64,000 nt of DNA from Azotobacter salinestris (GCF_009363155.1 NZ_CP045302.1:4425001-4489000), one strand, 5' to 3'. Counted from the first letter of the stretch, positions 38,101 through 48,269 are shown. The notes: generated by a model not told the origin, from the sequence alone. Made by a program: numbers and translations.

Positions 38101-39594
38101 CTAGCGTGCTTCCGTCGTGCGCAGGAGGTGGAAATAGGCCTGGGGATCGCCCAACTGGGCGGCCGCGGCGCTGGCATACTCGGCCACCGGCCCGGCGCCC
38201 AGGCCGATTGCCACGGTCAGCAGGGCCAGCGCAGCGATGGACCACCAGTTGCAGCGATGCGCTCCCGCCGTCCGCAGCGCTGCCTCGCCCTGTGGATGAG
38301 CCTTGAGGAAGGCCTCGTTCCAGAGCTTGTTCATCGACAGCAGGGTGAAGATGCCGGTGACCAGCGCGATGGCTGTGGCCCACCAGACACTGCTCTCCAG
38401 GCTGGCCCTGACCAGCAGGAGCTTGGCCCAGAACCCGGAGAGCGGGGGAATGCCGGCCAGCGACAGCGCCGGAATGGCGAACAGCAGGGCCAGTCCGGGA
38501 TGGCGCGCGTAGAGCCCGCCCATGCCCGCCAGGTGTTCCGAACCGCAGATCCGTGCCGCCAGCCCGCCGATGAAGAACAGGTTAGCCTTCACCAGGATGT
38601 GGTGGATCAGGTAGAACACCGCTCCGGCCAGGGCCAGGGGCGTGGCCAGGGCGAGGCCCAGGATCATGTAGCCGACCTGGCTGACGATGTGAAAGGACAG
38701 GATGCGCCGCACTTCGCTCTGTGCCGCGGCGCCCAGCACGCCCACCAGCATGGTGGCGCAGGCGATCCACAGCAGGATTTCATGGGCCGGGCCGTACTCG
38801 GGCCAGAGCAGGGTCACCAGGCGGATCAGCGCGTAGACCCCGACCTTGGTCAGGAGACCGGCGAACAGCGCCGAAACGGCCATCAGCGGTACATGATAGG
38901 TGGCTGGCAGCCAGCCGAACACCGGGAACAGTGCGGCCTTGATGGAGAACGACAGCAGCATCAGGGACAGCGCGGCGGTGGTGCCCGGGGCCGTTTCGCC
39001 AGCGCGCACGAGCAGCGCCAGATCGCCCATGTTGAGGGTTCCGGTCGTGCCGTAGACCAGTCCGGCGGCGAGCAGGAACAGCAGGGTGGCGAACAGGTTC
39101 AGCGCCATGTAGCTCATGGTGCCCGCCAGATGCCGCTTGCCGCCGCCCAGGGCCATGAGGGCGAACGAGGCGATCAGCAGCACCTCGAACCAGACATACA
39201 GATTGAAGATGTCGGCGGTGATGAAGGCGCCGCAGATCCCGCACAGCAGCCCCTGGACGAACAGGTGGAAGTCGCGGATCACCTGCGGCGGACAGTCGTG
39301 GCCGACGCCATAGACCACGGTAGCCAGGCCGATCGTTGCGCTGATGGCGACCATCGCCGCGGACAGCCGGTCGATCACCAGGCTGATGCCATAGGGCGCC
39401 GGCCAGCCACCCAGTTGCCCGGACAGCACCACATCGCCGGCCGCCTGCCAGACGAGCGCCAGGCCGACCAGCAGCAGCAGGCTGCAGCCGCCGATGCTGA
39501 GTCGCTCCACCAGCCGGACCCGTGGCCGCAACAGGATGCCCAGCAGCAGCGTGGCCAGCGGCACCAGCACGGGGGCGACCAGCAGGATGTTCAT
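38101..39594 (-). CDS. mnhD: Na+(K+)/H+ antiporter subunit D (Mrp system 1)
   Basis: Encodes 497 aa, related to complex I subunits ND2/4/5, with about 14 membrane helices. The conserved membrane Glu is in YVWFEVLLIASFAL, and the Lys in SIKAALFPVFGWLP. Both are part of the family's proton path. ATG at 39594 (MNILLVAPVLVPLATLLLG) overlaps the mnhC stop (ATGA). Confidence 0.95.
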   Translation of the reverse strand: MNILLVAPVLVPLATLLLGILLRPRVRLVERLSIGGCSLLLLVGLALVWQAAGDVVLSGQLGGWPAPYGISLVIDRLSAAMVAISATIGLATVVYGVGHDCPPQVIRDFHLFVQGLLCGICGAFITADIFNLYVWFEVLLIASFALMALGGGKRHLAGTMSYMALNLFATLLFLLAAGLVYGTTGTLNMGDLALLVRAGETAPGTTAALSLMLLSFSIKAALFPVFGWLPATYHVPLMAVSALFAGLLTKVGVYALIRLVTLLWPEYGPAHEILLWIACATMLVGVLGAAAQSEVRRILSFHIVSQVGYMILGLALATPLALAGAVFYLIHHILVKANLFFIGGLAARICGSEHLAGMGGLYARHPGLALLFAIPALSLAGIPPLSGFWAKLLLVRASLESSVWWATAIALVTGIFTLLSMNKLWNEAFLKAHPQGEAALRTAGAHRCNWWSIAALALLTVAIGLGAGPVAEYASAAAAQLGDPQAYFHLLRTTEAR

Positions 39595-39998
39595 GGGCGC
39601 GGCTCCCGCTGCTCCTCGCTGCCGGGCTCCTCTTCCTCCTGGCCGGCCTGCCAGTCCGGCGCCGGCTCTTCGGTGACGGCACTGACCGCATCGGTGGAGC
39701 GGTCGCCATACAGTTCGCGGGTGCGCTTGAGCAGGGCCAGGGCGAACACGAACAGTCCGAAGCCGATGACGATGGCGGTCAGCACCAGCGCCTGGGGCAG
39801 GGGATTCGCCGCCGCCGCACCGACGTTCGCGAAGGCCGCACCGTTGCCGGCGAGGCGGCCGGCGGTGAACACGCCGAGGTTGATGGCGTTGCCCAGCACG
39901 CCGATGCCCAGCACCACGCGCTTGAGATTGCGGTCCAGGAGCATCCACAGGCCAAGGCCGGCGAGGCCGCCGACGGTCACTGCCGCCATCCATTCCAT
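39591..39998 (-). CDS. mnhC: Na+(K+)/H+ antiporter subunit C (Mrp system 1)
   Basis: Encodes 135 aa, similar to NuoK, with three membrane helices and the signature GNAINLGVFTAGRL and DPLPQALVLTAIVIGF-like NPLPQALVLTAIVIGFG. The C-terminal tail is unusually long and acidic (EEEEPGSEEQREP). The start shares one base with the mnhA stop (TGATG). Confidence 0.94.
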   Translation of the reverse strand: MEWMAAVTVGGLAGLGLWMLLDRNLKRVVLGIGVLGNAINLGVFTAGRLAGNGAAFANVGAAAANPLPQALVLTAIVIGFGLFVFALALLKRTRELYGDRSTDAVSAVTEEPAPDWQAGQEEEEPGSEEQREPRP

Positions 39999-42721
39999 CA
40001 GTCCGGCACTCCCGTCACCCTCTCCTGCATGTGCATGGCCGAGCCGAGCACCGTGAGAAACACGCCCAGGTCGAACAGCAGGGGGCTGCCCAGCGGCAGA
40101 CCGCCGGGAAAGATCCAGAGCCCGTCGAGAAAGGCCTCGCCGGCCACCAGGCCGAGCATTCCCGCTCCCATGGCACAAGCCAGCCCGCAGCCGATCAGGC
40201 GTGCCGGGCCGACCCGCAGCAGGCGACGGGCCGCGTGGCTGCCGAAGGTCAGGGACAGCAGCATCAGGCCGGCAGCCGCCACCAGCGCGGCGATGAATCC
40301 GCCGCCGGGCAGATTGTGGCCACGCCACAGCAGCAGCAGGGCGACGCCCATCAGCAGCATGGCCAGGGGCGGAAGGCCCTGGCGCAGCAGCACCGAGGCG
40401 AATTCCGGCTCACCCCGGCGGCCCTCCCCGGTGCCCGCTCCGCCAGCCAGCAGGGTTGCCGCGGACAGGGCGGCCAGCGCCACCACGAGGATCTCCCCGA
40501 GCGTGTCATAGGCACGAAAGTCCACCAGGATCACGTTCACCACGTTGTTCCCGTGACCCTCTGGCTGGCTCCTGGCCAGATACCAGGCGGCCAGGTCGCC
40601 CGGCAGTGGCAGGCTCACCGTCAGGAGCAGGGCACAGGTCACGCCCAGGCCGAAGAGTATCGCCACGGTGGCGTGCAGGCGGCGCTTCCAGGGCGAATGC
40701 GCGCCGCTCGGAGGCATGGATGGCATCCTGCGAAAGACCAGGGCGAGAAAGATCACGCCGAGGGCTTCCACCATCAGTTGAGTCATGGCCACGTCAGGCG
40801 CATTGGCGGCGGCGAAGAACAGCGCCAGGCCCAGGCCGCAGGTGGCCAGTGTCGCCACCAGGGTCAGCCGGCCGGGCAGCAGCGCCGTGGCGGCGGCGCC
40901 GACCAGGGCCAGCAGGCAGCCGACCAGGCCCAGCGGCGAGAGCGGCGAGAAATCCGCCCCGGCCAGCACCCCGCCGACAGCCGGCAGGCCGGATGCCAGC
41001 AGGGTGCCGAGCGCCGTCATCGCGAGCAGCAGCAGATGCTGGCGCAGCGAGCCGTGCTGAAAGCGCGCGGCGAGGGTTCCGGCGATCAGGAACAGGTGCT
41101 TGAGCAGGCGATCCCAGAGCAGATCGCCGCTGATGCTCAAGGCCATGTCGGCACGCTCCAGCAGCGTCCGTACGCGCTCGCGGGAACGATAGAACCGCAT
41201 CCCCAGCAACAGGGTCAGCAGACTGGCCAGCACGGCCGGCGTGATGCCACCCCAGAGGTACAGTTTGACGTCTACCGGGCTGCGCGCCACCGCCTGCACG
41301 GCCGTGTTCACCAGCCAGGTTTCCGGCCAGGTGTTCCAGGCGCCGAGGAGGAAGCCGCCGAGCGCCAGCAGCATCGGCCCCAGCCACATCGACAGGGAAA
41401 CTTCATGGGGAGCCTTGGGGTAGTCGCCCGGGGGGCCGAGGAAGCTGCGGATGAACATCAGGCCGGCGATGGCGAACAGCAGGGCGTTGGTGAGGATCAT
41501 CACCAGGGCCACGGCCCAGCCGACCAGGCCCATCTCCATTAGCCCGGCGTATTTGAATTCCTTGGCGATGAAGCCGAAGAATGGCGGCAGTCCGGCATTG
41601 GAGAAGGCTGCCAGGGCCATGGCCGCGCCGGTCAGCGGCATGTAGCGGATCAGTCCGCCGAGGCGCGTCAGCTCACGGCTGCCGGTGCCCTGGTCGATGG
41701 CGCCCACCACCATGAACAGGGCACCCTTGTACAGCGAGTGGGCCACCAGATAGAGCACGAAGGCCTGCAGGCCATGGGCGGTATCGGTGCCGATCAGCAT
41801 GGTCAGCTGACCCAGCACGGTGACCGTGGTGTAGGCCAGCAGTCGCTTGAGATCGGTCTGGCGGAACGCCAGCAGGGTGCCGAGCACGGCAGTGGTCGCA
41901 CCCACGGCAATCAGTACCGTCCCCCAGCCAAGGGGGCCGCCGAGCACCGGATTCAGGCGCGCCAGCAAATAGATGCCGGCCTTGACCATGGTCGCCGAAT
42001 GCAGGTAGGCCGACACCGGCGTCGGTGCGTTCATCGCGTTGGGCAGCCAGATGTGGAAGGGGATCTGCGCCGACTTGGTAAAGCAGCCGAGCAGCACCAG
42101 CGCCATGATCGCCGGCAGCAGGGGATCTCCTTCCAGCTGCGCCGCCTTCAGGGTGGAAAACTGCGAGGCTTCGGCAGCAATGCCGAGCAGGATTAGCCCG
42201 GCGAGCAGGGCCAGACCGCCTGCGCCGGTGATCAGCAGCGCCTGCAGGGCGGCACGACGCGACTCCGCCCGCTCGTGCAGGAAGCCGATCAGCAGGAAGG
42301 AGGCGATGCTGGTCAGCTCCCAGAACACGAACAGCGCCACCATGTCGTCGGCCAGTACCAGGCCGAGCATCGCCAGCATGAAGGCCAGCAGATAGGCGTG
42401 GAAGCGGCCGAGATGCTGGTGACGGGACAGATAGGCGCCGGCATAGAGCACGATCAGCGTACCGATGCCGCTGATCAGCAGGGCGAACAGCAGCGACAGA
42501 CCGTCCAGATACAGGGCGAGCCGGACGCCCAGAGCCGGTACCCAGGCGAGGCTTTCATGCAGTGTCTTGCCGGCGGCCACGGCAGGGATACGGGAGACGA
42601 ACCAGCAGAACGCCGCCAGCGGTGCCAAAGCCAGCACCCAGCCGGCACGCTGCTGCAGCTTCCCGGTCACCCAGGGAGCGGCCGAGGCTGCCAGCGCGAT
42701 GACGAACAGCAGACCGAACAC
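39998..42721 (-). CDS. mnhA: Na+(K+)/H+ antiporter fused subunit A-B (Mrp system 1)
   Basis: Encodes 907 aa from a GTG start at 42721, chosen because AGGAG lies 6 nt upstream and residues beyond it are not membrane-like. The N-terminal NuoL-like part has Glu in FVFWELTSIASFLL and Lys in FTKSAQIPFHIWLP. The C-terminal part continues through [18 protein letters not shown] (about 725) into an MnhB-like domain with [10 protein letters not shown] (about 800). There is no separate mnhB gene, so A and B are one protein, the six-gene type of operon. It leads the minus-strand operon. Confidence 0.94.
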   Translation of the reverse strand: MFGLLFVIALAASAAPWVTGKLQQRAGWVLALAPLAAFCWFVSRIPAVAAGKTLHESLAWVPALGVRLALYLDGLSLLFALLISGIGTLIVLYAGAYLSRHQHLGRFHAYLLAFMLAMLGLVLADDMVALFVFWELTSIASFLLIGFLHERAESRRAALQALLITGAGGLALLAGLILLGIAAEASQFSTLKAAQLEGDPLLPAIMALVLLGCFTKSAQIPFHIWLPNAMNAPTPVSAYLHSATMVKAGIYLLARLNPVLGGPLGWGTVLIAVGATTAVLGTLLAFRQTDLKRLLAYTTVTVLGQLTMLIGTDTAHGLQAFVLYLVAHSLYKGALFMVVGAIDQGTGSRELTRLGGLIRYMPLTGAAMALAAFSNAGLPPFFGFIAKEFKYAGLMEMGLVGWAVALVMILTNALLFAIAGLMFIRSFLGPPGDYPKAPHEVSLSMWLGPMLLALGGFLLGAWNTWPETWLVNTAVQAVARSPVDVKLYLWGGITPAVLASLLTLLLGMRFYRSRERVRTLLERADMALSISGDLLWDRLLKHLFLIAGTLAARFQHGSLRQHLLLLAMTALGTLLASGLPAVGGVLAGADFSPLSPLGLVGCLLALVGAAATALLPGRLTLVATLATCGLGLALFFAAANAPDVAMTQLMVEALGVIFLALVFRRMPSMPPSGAHSPWKRRLHATVAILFGLGVTCALLLTVSLPLPGDLAAWYLARSQPEGHGNNVVNVILVDFRAYDTLGEILVVALAALSAATLLAGGAGTGEGRRGEPEFASVLLRQGLPPLAMLLMGVALLLLWRGHNLPGGGFIAALVAAAGLMLLSLTFGSHAARRLLRVGPARLIGCGLACAMGAGMLGLVAGEAFLDGLWIFPGGLPLGSPLLFDLGVFLTVLGSAMHMQERVTGVPD

Positions 42722-43093
42722 GGTTTTCTCCTGTTCCGAGGCCTGCGGCACAAGGCCGACACTGACCCGGCGCAACCGGCGGAACGTGCCGGCGAGAAGG
42801 ACATCGGCGCCCGGGCGCGCGGGAGGCGTGCCGACCGGTCTTCCACACCGCTTTCTCCAGCATAGAGAATCCGTCCGCAAATCACCGTTGATCGCAGCGG
42901 GCGCCGGGGGCGGCAGCCGGTGTCCGTTTGCGATCGAACTGCAGGGGCGAATCCCGGTCGCATCCAGTCACGCCCGCGCATGAAGGGTGTTGAAACAGGC
43001 CGTCCAGTCAATGTCTTGGCTTCACCGCTGCAGGAGCGACTGGCATCATGCCAACTCTGTTGTCCACCTCCGTTCCGCTGGAGAGCGAACTCG
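42722..43093. other. Divergent intergenic region between mnhA (system 1) and GH50-like gene
   Basis: About 370 bases with start regions on both sides. Open frames cross it in both directions but their codons do not resemble the downstream proteins. No clear operator or terminator is recognised; promoters for both flanking genes are expected here. Confidence 0.5.
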
Positions 43094-45478
43094 ATGATCC
43101 GTCCCCTGGTTCCCCTGCTGTTTGCCTGTTGCCTGGTACCCCTGTCGGCACGGGCGGCCGACGAGCAGGTGCTGTTCAACTTCGTGCGTCCCACCGATGT
43201 GGTGCAGGTCAAGGGCGAAGGCGCCTTCCTGCCGCAGCTGACGGCGGAGAGCACGGCAGGAGGCGAGGTGCTCCGGCGGGTCACCTTCAATCCGCAGGAG
43301 CAGCCGAGCCTGCGCCTGACACCGCAGCAGGGCAGCTGGGACTGGTCTTCCGCCGGGGCGGTCAGTCTGCGCATCCAGAACGCCATGGACTGGGCACTGA
43401 CCCTGCAGGTGAGCATCGAGAGCGCCGACGGCAAGGTGCTCAGGACGCTTGTCGCGTTGCCGGCCGGTCCGGCGCAGACCCTGGTGTTGCCACTGCGCGC
43501 CAGCTCGCCCAGGGCGCACGGCATGCGTGCCGCGCCGCCGATGCCCTGGACCCATGACAACCAGCGCCTGCTCGTGGCGACCAACCTGGAGGGCGAGATC
43601 GATCCGCGCCAGGTGCGGGCGGTGAGCCTTTCCCTGGAGAGGCCAGACGTGCAGCAGAGCATCCTGCTCGGCCGCTTCGGCGTGCGCGAGGATCTCGAGG
43701 CGGCCGCGTACCGCGGCATCGTCGATGCCCATGGGCAGTACAGCCGTGGCAACTGGCCGGAGAAGGTCAGCAGCGACAAGCAGCTGAAGGCGGCCGCCGA
43801 ACAGGAGCGGGCGCAGCTCGGCCGCTGGCTGGCCGAGCGGCCCGGGCTGGATCGCTTCGGCGGCTGGTTGAAAGGCCCGCAGCTGGAGGCCACGGGCTTC
43901 TTCCGGGTGGCCAGGCACGAGGGCCGCTGGTACCTGGTGACGCCGGAGGGCCATCCGTTCTTTTCCCTCGGCGTGAACACGGTTTCCTCCGGCAACAGCC
44001 GCACCTACGTGGAGGGGCGCGAGGAGATGTTCCTCGCGCTGCCCGGCGAGGACGGGCCGCTGGGCGCCTTCTATGGCGCCGCGGACAGCCGCCAGGCCAC
44101 CGGCGCCAACGGCGGCCGGCAGTTCGCCCATGGCCGCTGGTACGATTTCTATCGGGCGAATCTCTATCGAACCTACGGGCAGACCTGCAAGCCGCCTGCG
44201 GAGCAGGTTGCCGAGCCGGAGCGCACGACACCGGCAGCCCCCACGGAGGAAACGCCCGCCAATGCGCCGGTCGTCCCGGAGGCTGGCGTGCCGGTCGCCG
44301 GACAGCCGGCCGCCGCGTCGCCGTGCGTCGCCCAGTTCTTCGATGCCCAGCGCTGGCGCGAGCACACCCTGGGCCGCCTGCAGGCCTGGGGCTTCAACAC
44401 CCTCGGCAACTGGAGCGATCTCGCCCTGGGGGCGATGCGCCGGGTGCCCTACACGATCCCGCTGCTGATCCGGGGCGACTATGCCACCATCTCCACGGGC
44501 CACGACTGGTGGGGCGGCATGCCCGACCCCTTCGATCCGCGCTTCGCCATGGCCGCCGAGCGGGCCATCGCCATCGCCACCCGCGACCACCGCAACGACC
44601 CTTGGGTGATCGGCTATTTCGCCGACAACGAGCTCAGCTGGGCCGCCCCGGGCACGGACCCGAAGGCCCGCTATGCCCTGGCCTACGGCACCCTGCGGCA
44701 GACCACCGACGTGCCCGCCAAGCGTGCCTTCCTCAAGCTGCTGCGCGACCGTTACCGCAACCAGCAGGGCCTTTCCGCCGCCTGGGGCATCGAACTGCCC
44801 GCCTGGGAACTGATGGAGGACCCGGGCTTCGAGGCGCCTCTGCCGAGTCCGGAGCATCCGGCCATCGAGGAGGATCTGCAGCGCTTCCAGCAGCTCTTCG
44901 CCGACACCTACTTCAAGACCATCGCCGAATCGCTGAAATGGCATTCGCCCGATCATCTGCTGCTCGGCGGTCGCTTTGCCATTTCCACCCCGGAAGCGGT
45001 CGCTGCCTGTGCCAGGTACTGCGACGTGCTCAGCTTCAACTTCTACACCCGCGAGCCCCAGCACGGCTATGACTTCGAGGCTTTGCGCAAGCTGGACAAG
45101 CCGGTACTGGTCAGCGAGTTCCATTTCGGCTCGCGGGATCGCGGCCCGTTCTGGGGCGGCATGGCCGAGGTATACAAGGAAGAGGAGCGTGGCCCGGCCT
45201 ATGCCCACTTCCTGGAGCGGGCCCTGGCCGAGCCGTCGATCGTCGGCGTGCACTGGTTCCAGTATCTCGACCAGCCGGTGACCGGACGGCTGCTGGACGG
45301 CGAGAACGGCCATATCGGTCTGGTCGGTGTCACCGATCGACCGTTCGCCGGCTTCGTCGAAGCGGTGCGCAAGGCCAACCTGGAGGTGGGCGAGGCCCTC
45401 GAGCCGGCTGCGCCTGCCGCCGGGCAGGCGGCGGCAGGGGGCGGCGCTCCCTCCGCGGCGCCGGCCGGGGCACAGTGA
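43094..45478 (+). CDS. Secreted beta-agarase/GH50-like glycoside hydrolase
   Basis: Encodes 794 aa. A signal peptide (MIRPLVPLLFACCLVPLSARA) predicts export. An N-terminal beta-sandwich-like region (about 25-200) leads into a clan GH-A barrel with WYLVTPEGHPFFSLGVNTV (near 281). The likely acid/base Glu lies in YFADNELSW (near 512) and the nucleophile Glu in LVSEFHFGS (near 674), the GH50 agarase pattern. A Pro/Ala/Thr-rich insert occupies about 365-411, and the C-terminal 30 residues are Ala/Gly/Pro-rich. The start at 43094 gives a clean signal peptide. Substrate unknown; agar or another galactan is only the family precedent. Confidence 0.78.
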   Translation: MIRPLVPLLFACCLVPLSARAADEQVLFNFVRPTDVVQVKGEGAFLPQLTAESTAGGEVLRRVTFNPQEQPSLRLTPQQGSWDWSSAGAVSLRIQNAMDWALTLQVSIESADGKVLRTLVALPAGPAQTLVLPLRASSPRAHGMRAAPPMPWTHDNQRLLVATNLEGEIDPRQVRAVSLSLERPDVQQSILLGRFGVREDLEAAAYRGIVDAHGQYSRGNWPEKVSSDKQLKAAAEQERAQLGRWLAERPGLDRFGGWLKGPQLEATGFFRVARHEGRWYLVTPEGHPFFSLGVNTVSSGNSRTYVEGREEMFLALPGEDGPLGAFYGAADSRQATGANGGRQFAHGRWYDFYRANLYRTYGQTCKPPAEQVAEPERTTPAAPTEETPANAPVVPEAGVPVAGQPAAASPCVAQFFDAQRWREHTLGRLQAWGFNTLGNWSDLALGAMRRVPYTIPLLIRGDYATISTGHDWWGGMPDPFDPRFAMAAERAIAIATRDHRNDPWVIGYFADNELSWAAPGTDPKARYALAYGTLRQTTDVPAKRAFLKLLRDRYRNQQGLSAAWGIELPAWELMEDPGFEAPLPSPEHPAIEEDLQRFQQLFADTYFKTIAESLKWHSPDHLLLGGRFAISTPEAVAACARYCDVLSFNFYTREPQHGYDFEALRKLDKPVLVSEFHFGSRDRGPFWGGMAEVYKEEERGPAYAHFLERALAEPSIVGVHWFQYLDQPVTGRLLDGENGHIGLVGVTDRPFAGFVEAVRKANLEVGEALEPAAPAAGQAAAGGGAPSAAPAGAQ

Positions 45479-45567
45479 GGATGGTGCGGCGGTTTCGTGC
45501 AGGAGTTCACAAAAACCCGCTATGGCTGGGAGAATGACCAGCGGTTTTACAGCCAGGAGAGACAAAG

Positions 45568-46719
45568 GTGCAGGTTCAAGGCTATTTCGACCTCAAGTTC
45601 GAGGCATTGAAGGACGCGTTCGCCGCGCTGTTCGAGGACGGACAGACCCGCGGCGCGGCACTCTGCATCCAGATCGGCGGAGAAACCGTGGTGGATCTCT
45701 GGGCCGGGCTCGCCGGCCGGGACGACAGCGAGGCCTGGCAGAGCGATACCATCGCCAACCTGTTCTCCTGCACCAAGCCCTTCGCCGCGGTCGCTGCCCT
45801 GCAGCTGGTGGAGGAAGGCAAGCTGGACCTCGATGCCCCGGTGGCACGGCTGTGGCCCGAGTTCGCCGCCGCCGGCAAGGCCCGGATCACCCTGCGCCAA
45901 CTGCTCTGCCATCAGGCTGGACTGCCGGCGATCCGTGCACCGCTGGCGGCGGAAGCGCTCTACGACTGGCAAGCCATGACCGCGGCACTGGCTGCCGAGA
46001 CGCCCTGGTGGAATCCGCACGACAAGGGGCATGGCTATGCGCCGATCACCTTCGGCTGGCTGGTCGGCGAACTGCTGCGACGCGCCGACGGCCGCGAGCC
46101 CGGCCACTCGATCGCGGCGCGCATCGCCCGGCCGCTCGGCCTGGATTTCCATGTCGGGCTGGACGATGCCGAATTCCACCGGGTCGCCCATATCGGACGG
46201 GGCAAGGGCAATCTGGGCGACGCCGCCGCCCAGCGCCTGCTCAAGGTCACGATGAGCGAGCCGGAAGCCCTCAGCACCCGGGCCTTCACCAACCCGCCGT
46301 CGGTTTTGAACAGCAGCAACAAGCCCGAGTGGCGGCGCATGCACCAGCCGGCGGCGAACGGCCATGGCAATGCGCGCGCCCTGGCGGGCTTCTATGCCGG
46401 GCTGCTCGACGGGCGCCTGCTGCCACCCGAGCTGCTCAATGAAATGACCCGCGAGCACAGTTGCGGCGAGGACCGCACTCTGCTCACCCCGACCCGTTTC
46501 GGTCTCGGCTGCATGCTCGACCAGCCCAAGCTGGCCAATGCCACCTTCGGCCTCGGCCCCAAGGCCTTCGGTCATCCCGGCGCCGGCGGCTCCTGTGGCT
46601 TCGCCGATCCCGAGCGCGAACTGGCCTTCGGCTTCGTCACCAACAGCCTGGGCCCCTACATACTGATGGACCCGCGGGCGCAGAAGCTGGCGCGCCTGGC
46701 GGGAGAATGCCTTGGTTGA
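45568..46719 (+). CDS. Serine hydrolase, beta-lactamase/esterase EstB-like
   Basis: Encodes 383 aa from GTG 45568, with AGGAG 8 nt upstream. The class C beta-lactamase fold is shown by the S-x-x-K motif SCTK (Ser67, Lys70), a Tyr motif at GYAPITFGW and GHPGAGGSCGF near the C-terminus. No signal peptide is visible, so it is probably a cytoplasmic esterase rather than a beta-lactamase. It follows the GH50-like gene by 89 nt in the same direction, matching the order I recall in P. aeruginosa. Confidence 0.88.
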   Translation: MQVQGYFDLKFEALKDAFAALFEDGQTRGAALCIQIGGETVVDLWAGLAGRDDSEAWQSDTIANLFSCTKPFAAVAALQLVEEGKLDLDAPVARLWPEFAAAGKARITLRQLLCHQAGLPAIRAPLAAEALYDWQAMTAALAAETPWWNPHDKGHGYAPITFGWLVGELLRRADGREPGHSIAARIARPLGLDFHVGLDDAEFHRVAHIGRGKGNLGDAAAQRLLKVTMSEPEALSTRAFTNPPSVLNSSNKPEWRRMHQPAANGHGNARALAGFYAGLLDGRLLPPELLNEMTREHSCGEDRTLLTPTRFGLGCMLDQPKLANATFGLGPKAFGHPGAGGSCGFADPERELAFGFVTNSLGPYILMDPRAQKLARLAGECLG

Positions 46720-46735
46720 CGCCACTCGTCTGTCT

Positions 46736-46754
46736 GGCAAGGCAATGCCTTGCC
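46736..46754 (+). terminator. Hairpin after the serine hydrolase gene
   Basis: GGCAAGGC (46736-46743), loop AAT, GCCTTGCC (46747-46754), 16 nt after the stop codon. No U-tract follows, so termination is possible but not certain. Confidence 0.4.
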
Positions 46755-46864
46755 TGCAGTGGGGTTGCGGCCAGACTCAAAATTCGATCTTGAGGCCTGC
46801 TACCGCCATGCTGCCTGTGATGCCTCATCTCCCTTGGCACTTTTCTTTACGACGGGACCTGTCG

Positions 46865-47509
46865 ATGAAACTTCTCATTAAAAGCAGCACCCTGATCCTC
46901 TGCATGGCCATCGCCGCCTGCAGCTCTTCCGGCAAGCAGGAACGTGCCGGCGCTCAGGCCGCCAAGTCCGGCTCATCGGCGGCCGGTTTCGACTCCAGGG
47001 CAAGTCGGGCCTGGGTGGCCAGCCACGAGGCGAGCGTGCGCGAAGCCGTCAAGGGCAGCCAGTTCGAGGTGGAGCGTCGTGGCGATCTGCTGGTCGTGAC
47101 GGCCCCGGTGGACAGCTCGTTCAACCCCGACCGGCCGAGCATGCTGCTGGTGGCGACCCTGGGGCCGCTCAGCCGGGTGGCCAAGCTGGTGGCGCAGGAC
47201 CGCGAAGTGGCCGTGCTGCTGCTGGGGCATGGCGACAGCAGCGGCTCGACCGATCTGACCCGCAAGTTGAGCCAGGAACGGGCGCAGTCCATGGCGTCGA
47301 TCTTCCGTATGAGCGGCCTGCACCATGACCGTCTGATGTACAAGGGGGTGGGCGCCGACATTCCGCGTTCCAGCAACGCCAGCAAGAACGGTCGCTCCCA
47401 CAACCGCCGCGTGGAGATGTTCCTGACCACCCGCGGCAGCCTGTCTGCCGTGCTGGCCCAGTACGGTACGCCAGGGGTTCGGGTGGTTGCTTCAGATCAA
47501 GCGAAGTGA
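46865..47509 (+). CDS. OmpA-family lipoprotein
   Basis: Encodes 214 aa. A signal peptide ends in the lipobox AIAA-Cys19. The C-terminal OmpA-like peptidoglycan-binding domain (about 95-190) includes [29 protein letters not shown] and [10 protein letters not shown], although the acidic Asp usually near the NxR site is partly replaced. It should anchor the outer membrane to peptidoglycan. The start at 46865 is set by the signal peptide; the ribosome site is weak. It is upstream of pdxH. Confidence 0.88.
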   Translation: MKLLIKSSTLILCMAIAACSSSGKQERAGAQAAKSGSSAAGFDSRASRAWVASHEASVREAVKGSQFEVERRGDLLVVTAPVDSSFNPDRPSMLLVATLGPLSRVAKLVAQDREVAVLLLGHGDSSGSTDLTRKLSQERAQSMASIFRMSGLHHDRLMYKGVGADIPRSSNASKNGRSHNRRVEMFLTTRGSLSAVLAQYGTPGVRVVASDQAK

Positions 47510-47561
47510 TAGCGGTCTGGTTAGACTTTGGTCGACTGCAATCCATTCGAAGGAACCCGCC

Positions 47562-48209
47562 ATGCCCCAGACGCTGGCCGACATGCGCCGTGACTATACC
47601 CGCTCCGGCCTTTGCGAGGCAGATGCCCCGCTCGAACCCTTTTCCCTGTTCCATCAGTGGTTCGCCGAGGCGATGAAGACCGAGCAACTGCCGGTCGAGC
47701 CCAATGCCATGAGTCTGGCCACCGTGGACGCCAGCGGGCGGCCCCATTGCCGGGTGCTGCTGCTGAAGGGTCTGGACGAGCGTGGCTTCACCTTCTTCAG
47801 CAACTACGACAGCGCCAAGGGCCAGCAGCTGAAGGCGCGACCGTTCGCCGCCATGACCTTCTTCTGGCCGACTCTGGAGCGTCAGGTGCGCATCGAGGGA
47901 CAGGTCGAGAAGGTCACGCCACAGGAGTCCGACGCCTACTTCCAGGTACGTCCCCTGGGCAGCCGTCTCGGTGCCTGGGCTTCGCCGCAGAGCCAGGTGA
48001 TCCGCGACCGCGTGGAGCTGGAAGAGCTGCTGGCGCTGACCGAGCAGCGCTTTCTCGATCAGGCGCCGCACTGCCCCGGACATTGGGGCGGCTATCGCCT
48101 GCTGCCCGAGCGCATTGAATTCTGGCAGGGGCGTGCCAGTCGTCTTCACGACCGCCTCAATTACCGCCTGGAGAAGGGCGGCTGGGTGCGCGAACGCTTG
48201 GCGCCCTAG
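47562..48209 (+). CDS. pdxH: Pyridoxine/pyridoxamine 5'-phosphate oxidase
   Basis: Encodes 215 aa, an FMN enzyme that oxidises PNP or PMP to pyridoxal 5'-phosphate, the last step of vitamin B6 synthesis. FMN and substrate motifs [40 protein letters not shown] and the C-terminal [16 protein letters not shown] are all conserved, the last being the PNPOx signature. The length is canonical. AAGGA precedes the ATG. Confidence 0.97.
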   Translation: MPQTLADMRRDYTRSGLCEADAPLEPFSLFHQWFAEAMKTEQLPVEPNAMSLATVDASGRPHCRVLLLKGLDERGFTFFSNYDSAKGQQLKARPFAAMTFFWPTLERQVRIEGQVEKVTPQESDAYFQVRPLGSRLGAWASPQSQVIRDRVELEELLALTEQRFLDQAPHCPGHWGGYRLLPERIEFWQGRASRLHDRLNYRLEKGGWVRERLAP

Positions 48210-48269
48210 ATCGATCCCACGACGGGGCGCTCGCCCGGGAGCGCCTCTGTGCAAGACCGGCCCGCATGC

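Noticed and set aside
42920-43093. N-terminal extension of the GH50-like gene to 42920
   Set aside because: The added 58 residues are Arg/Pro-rich and would mask the clear signal peptide starting at 43094.
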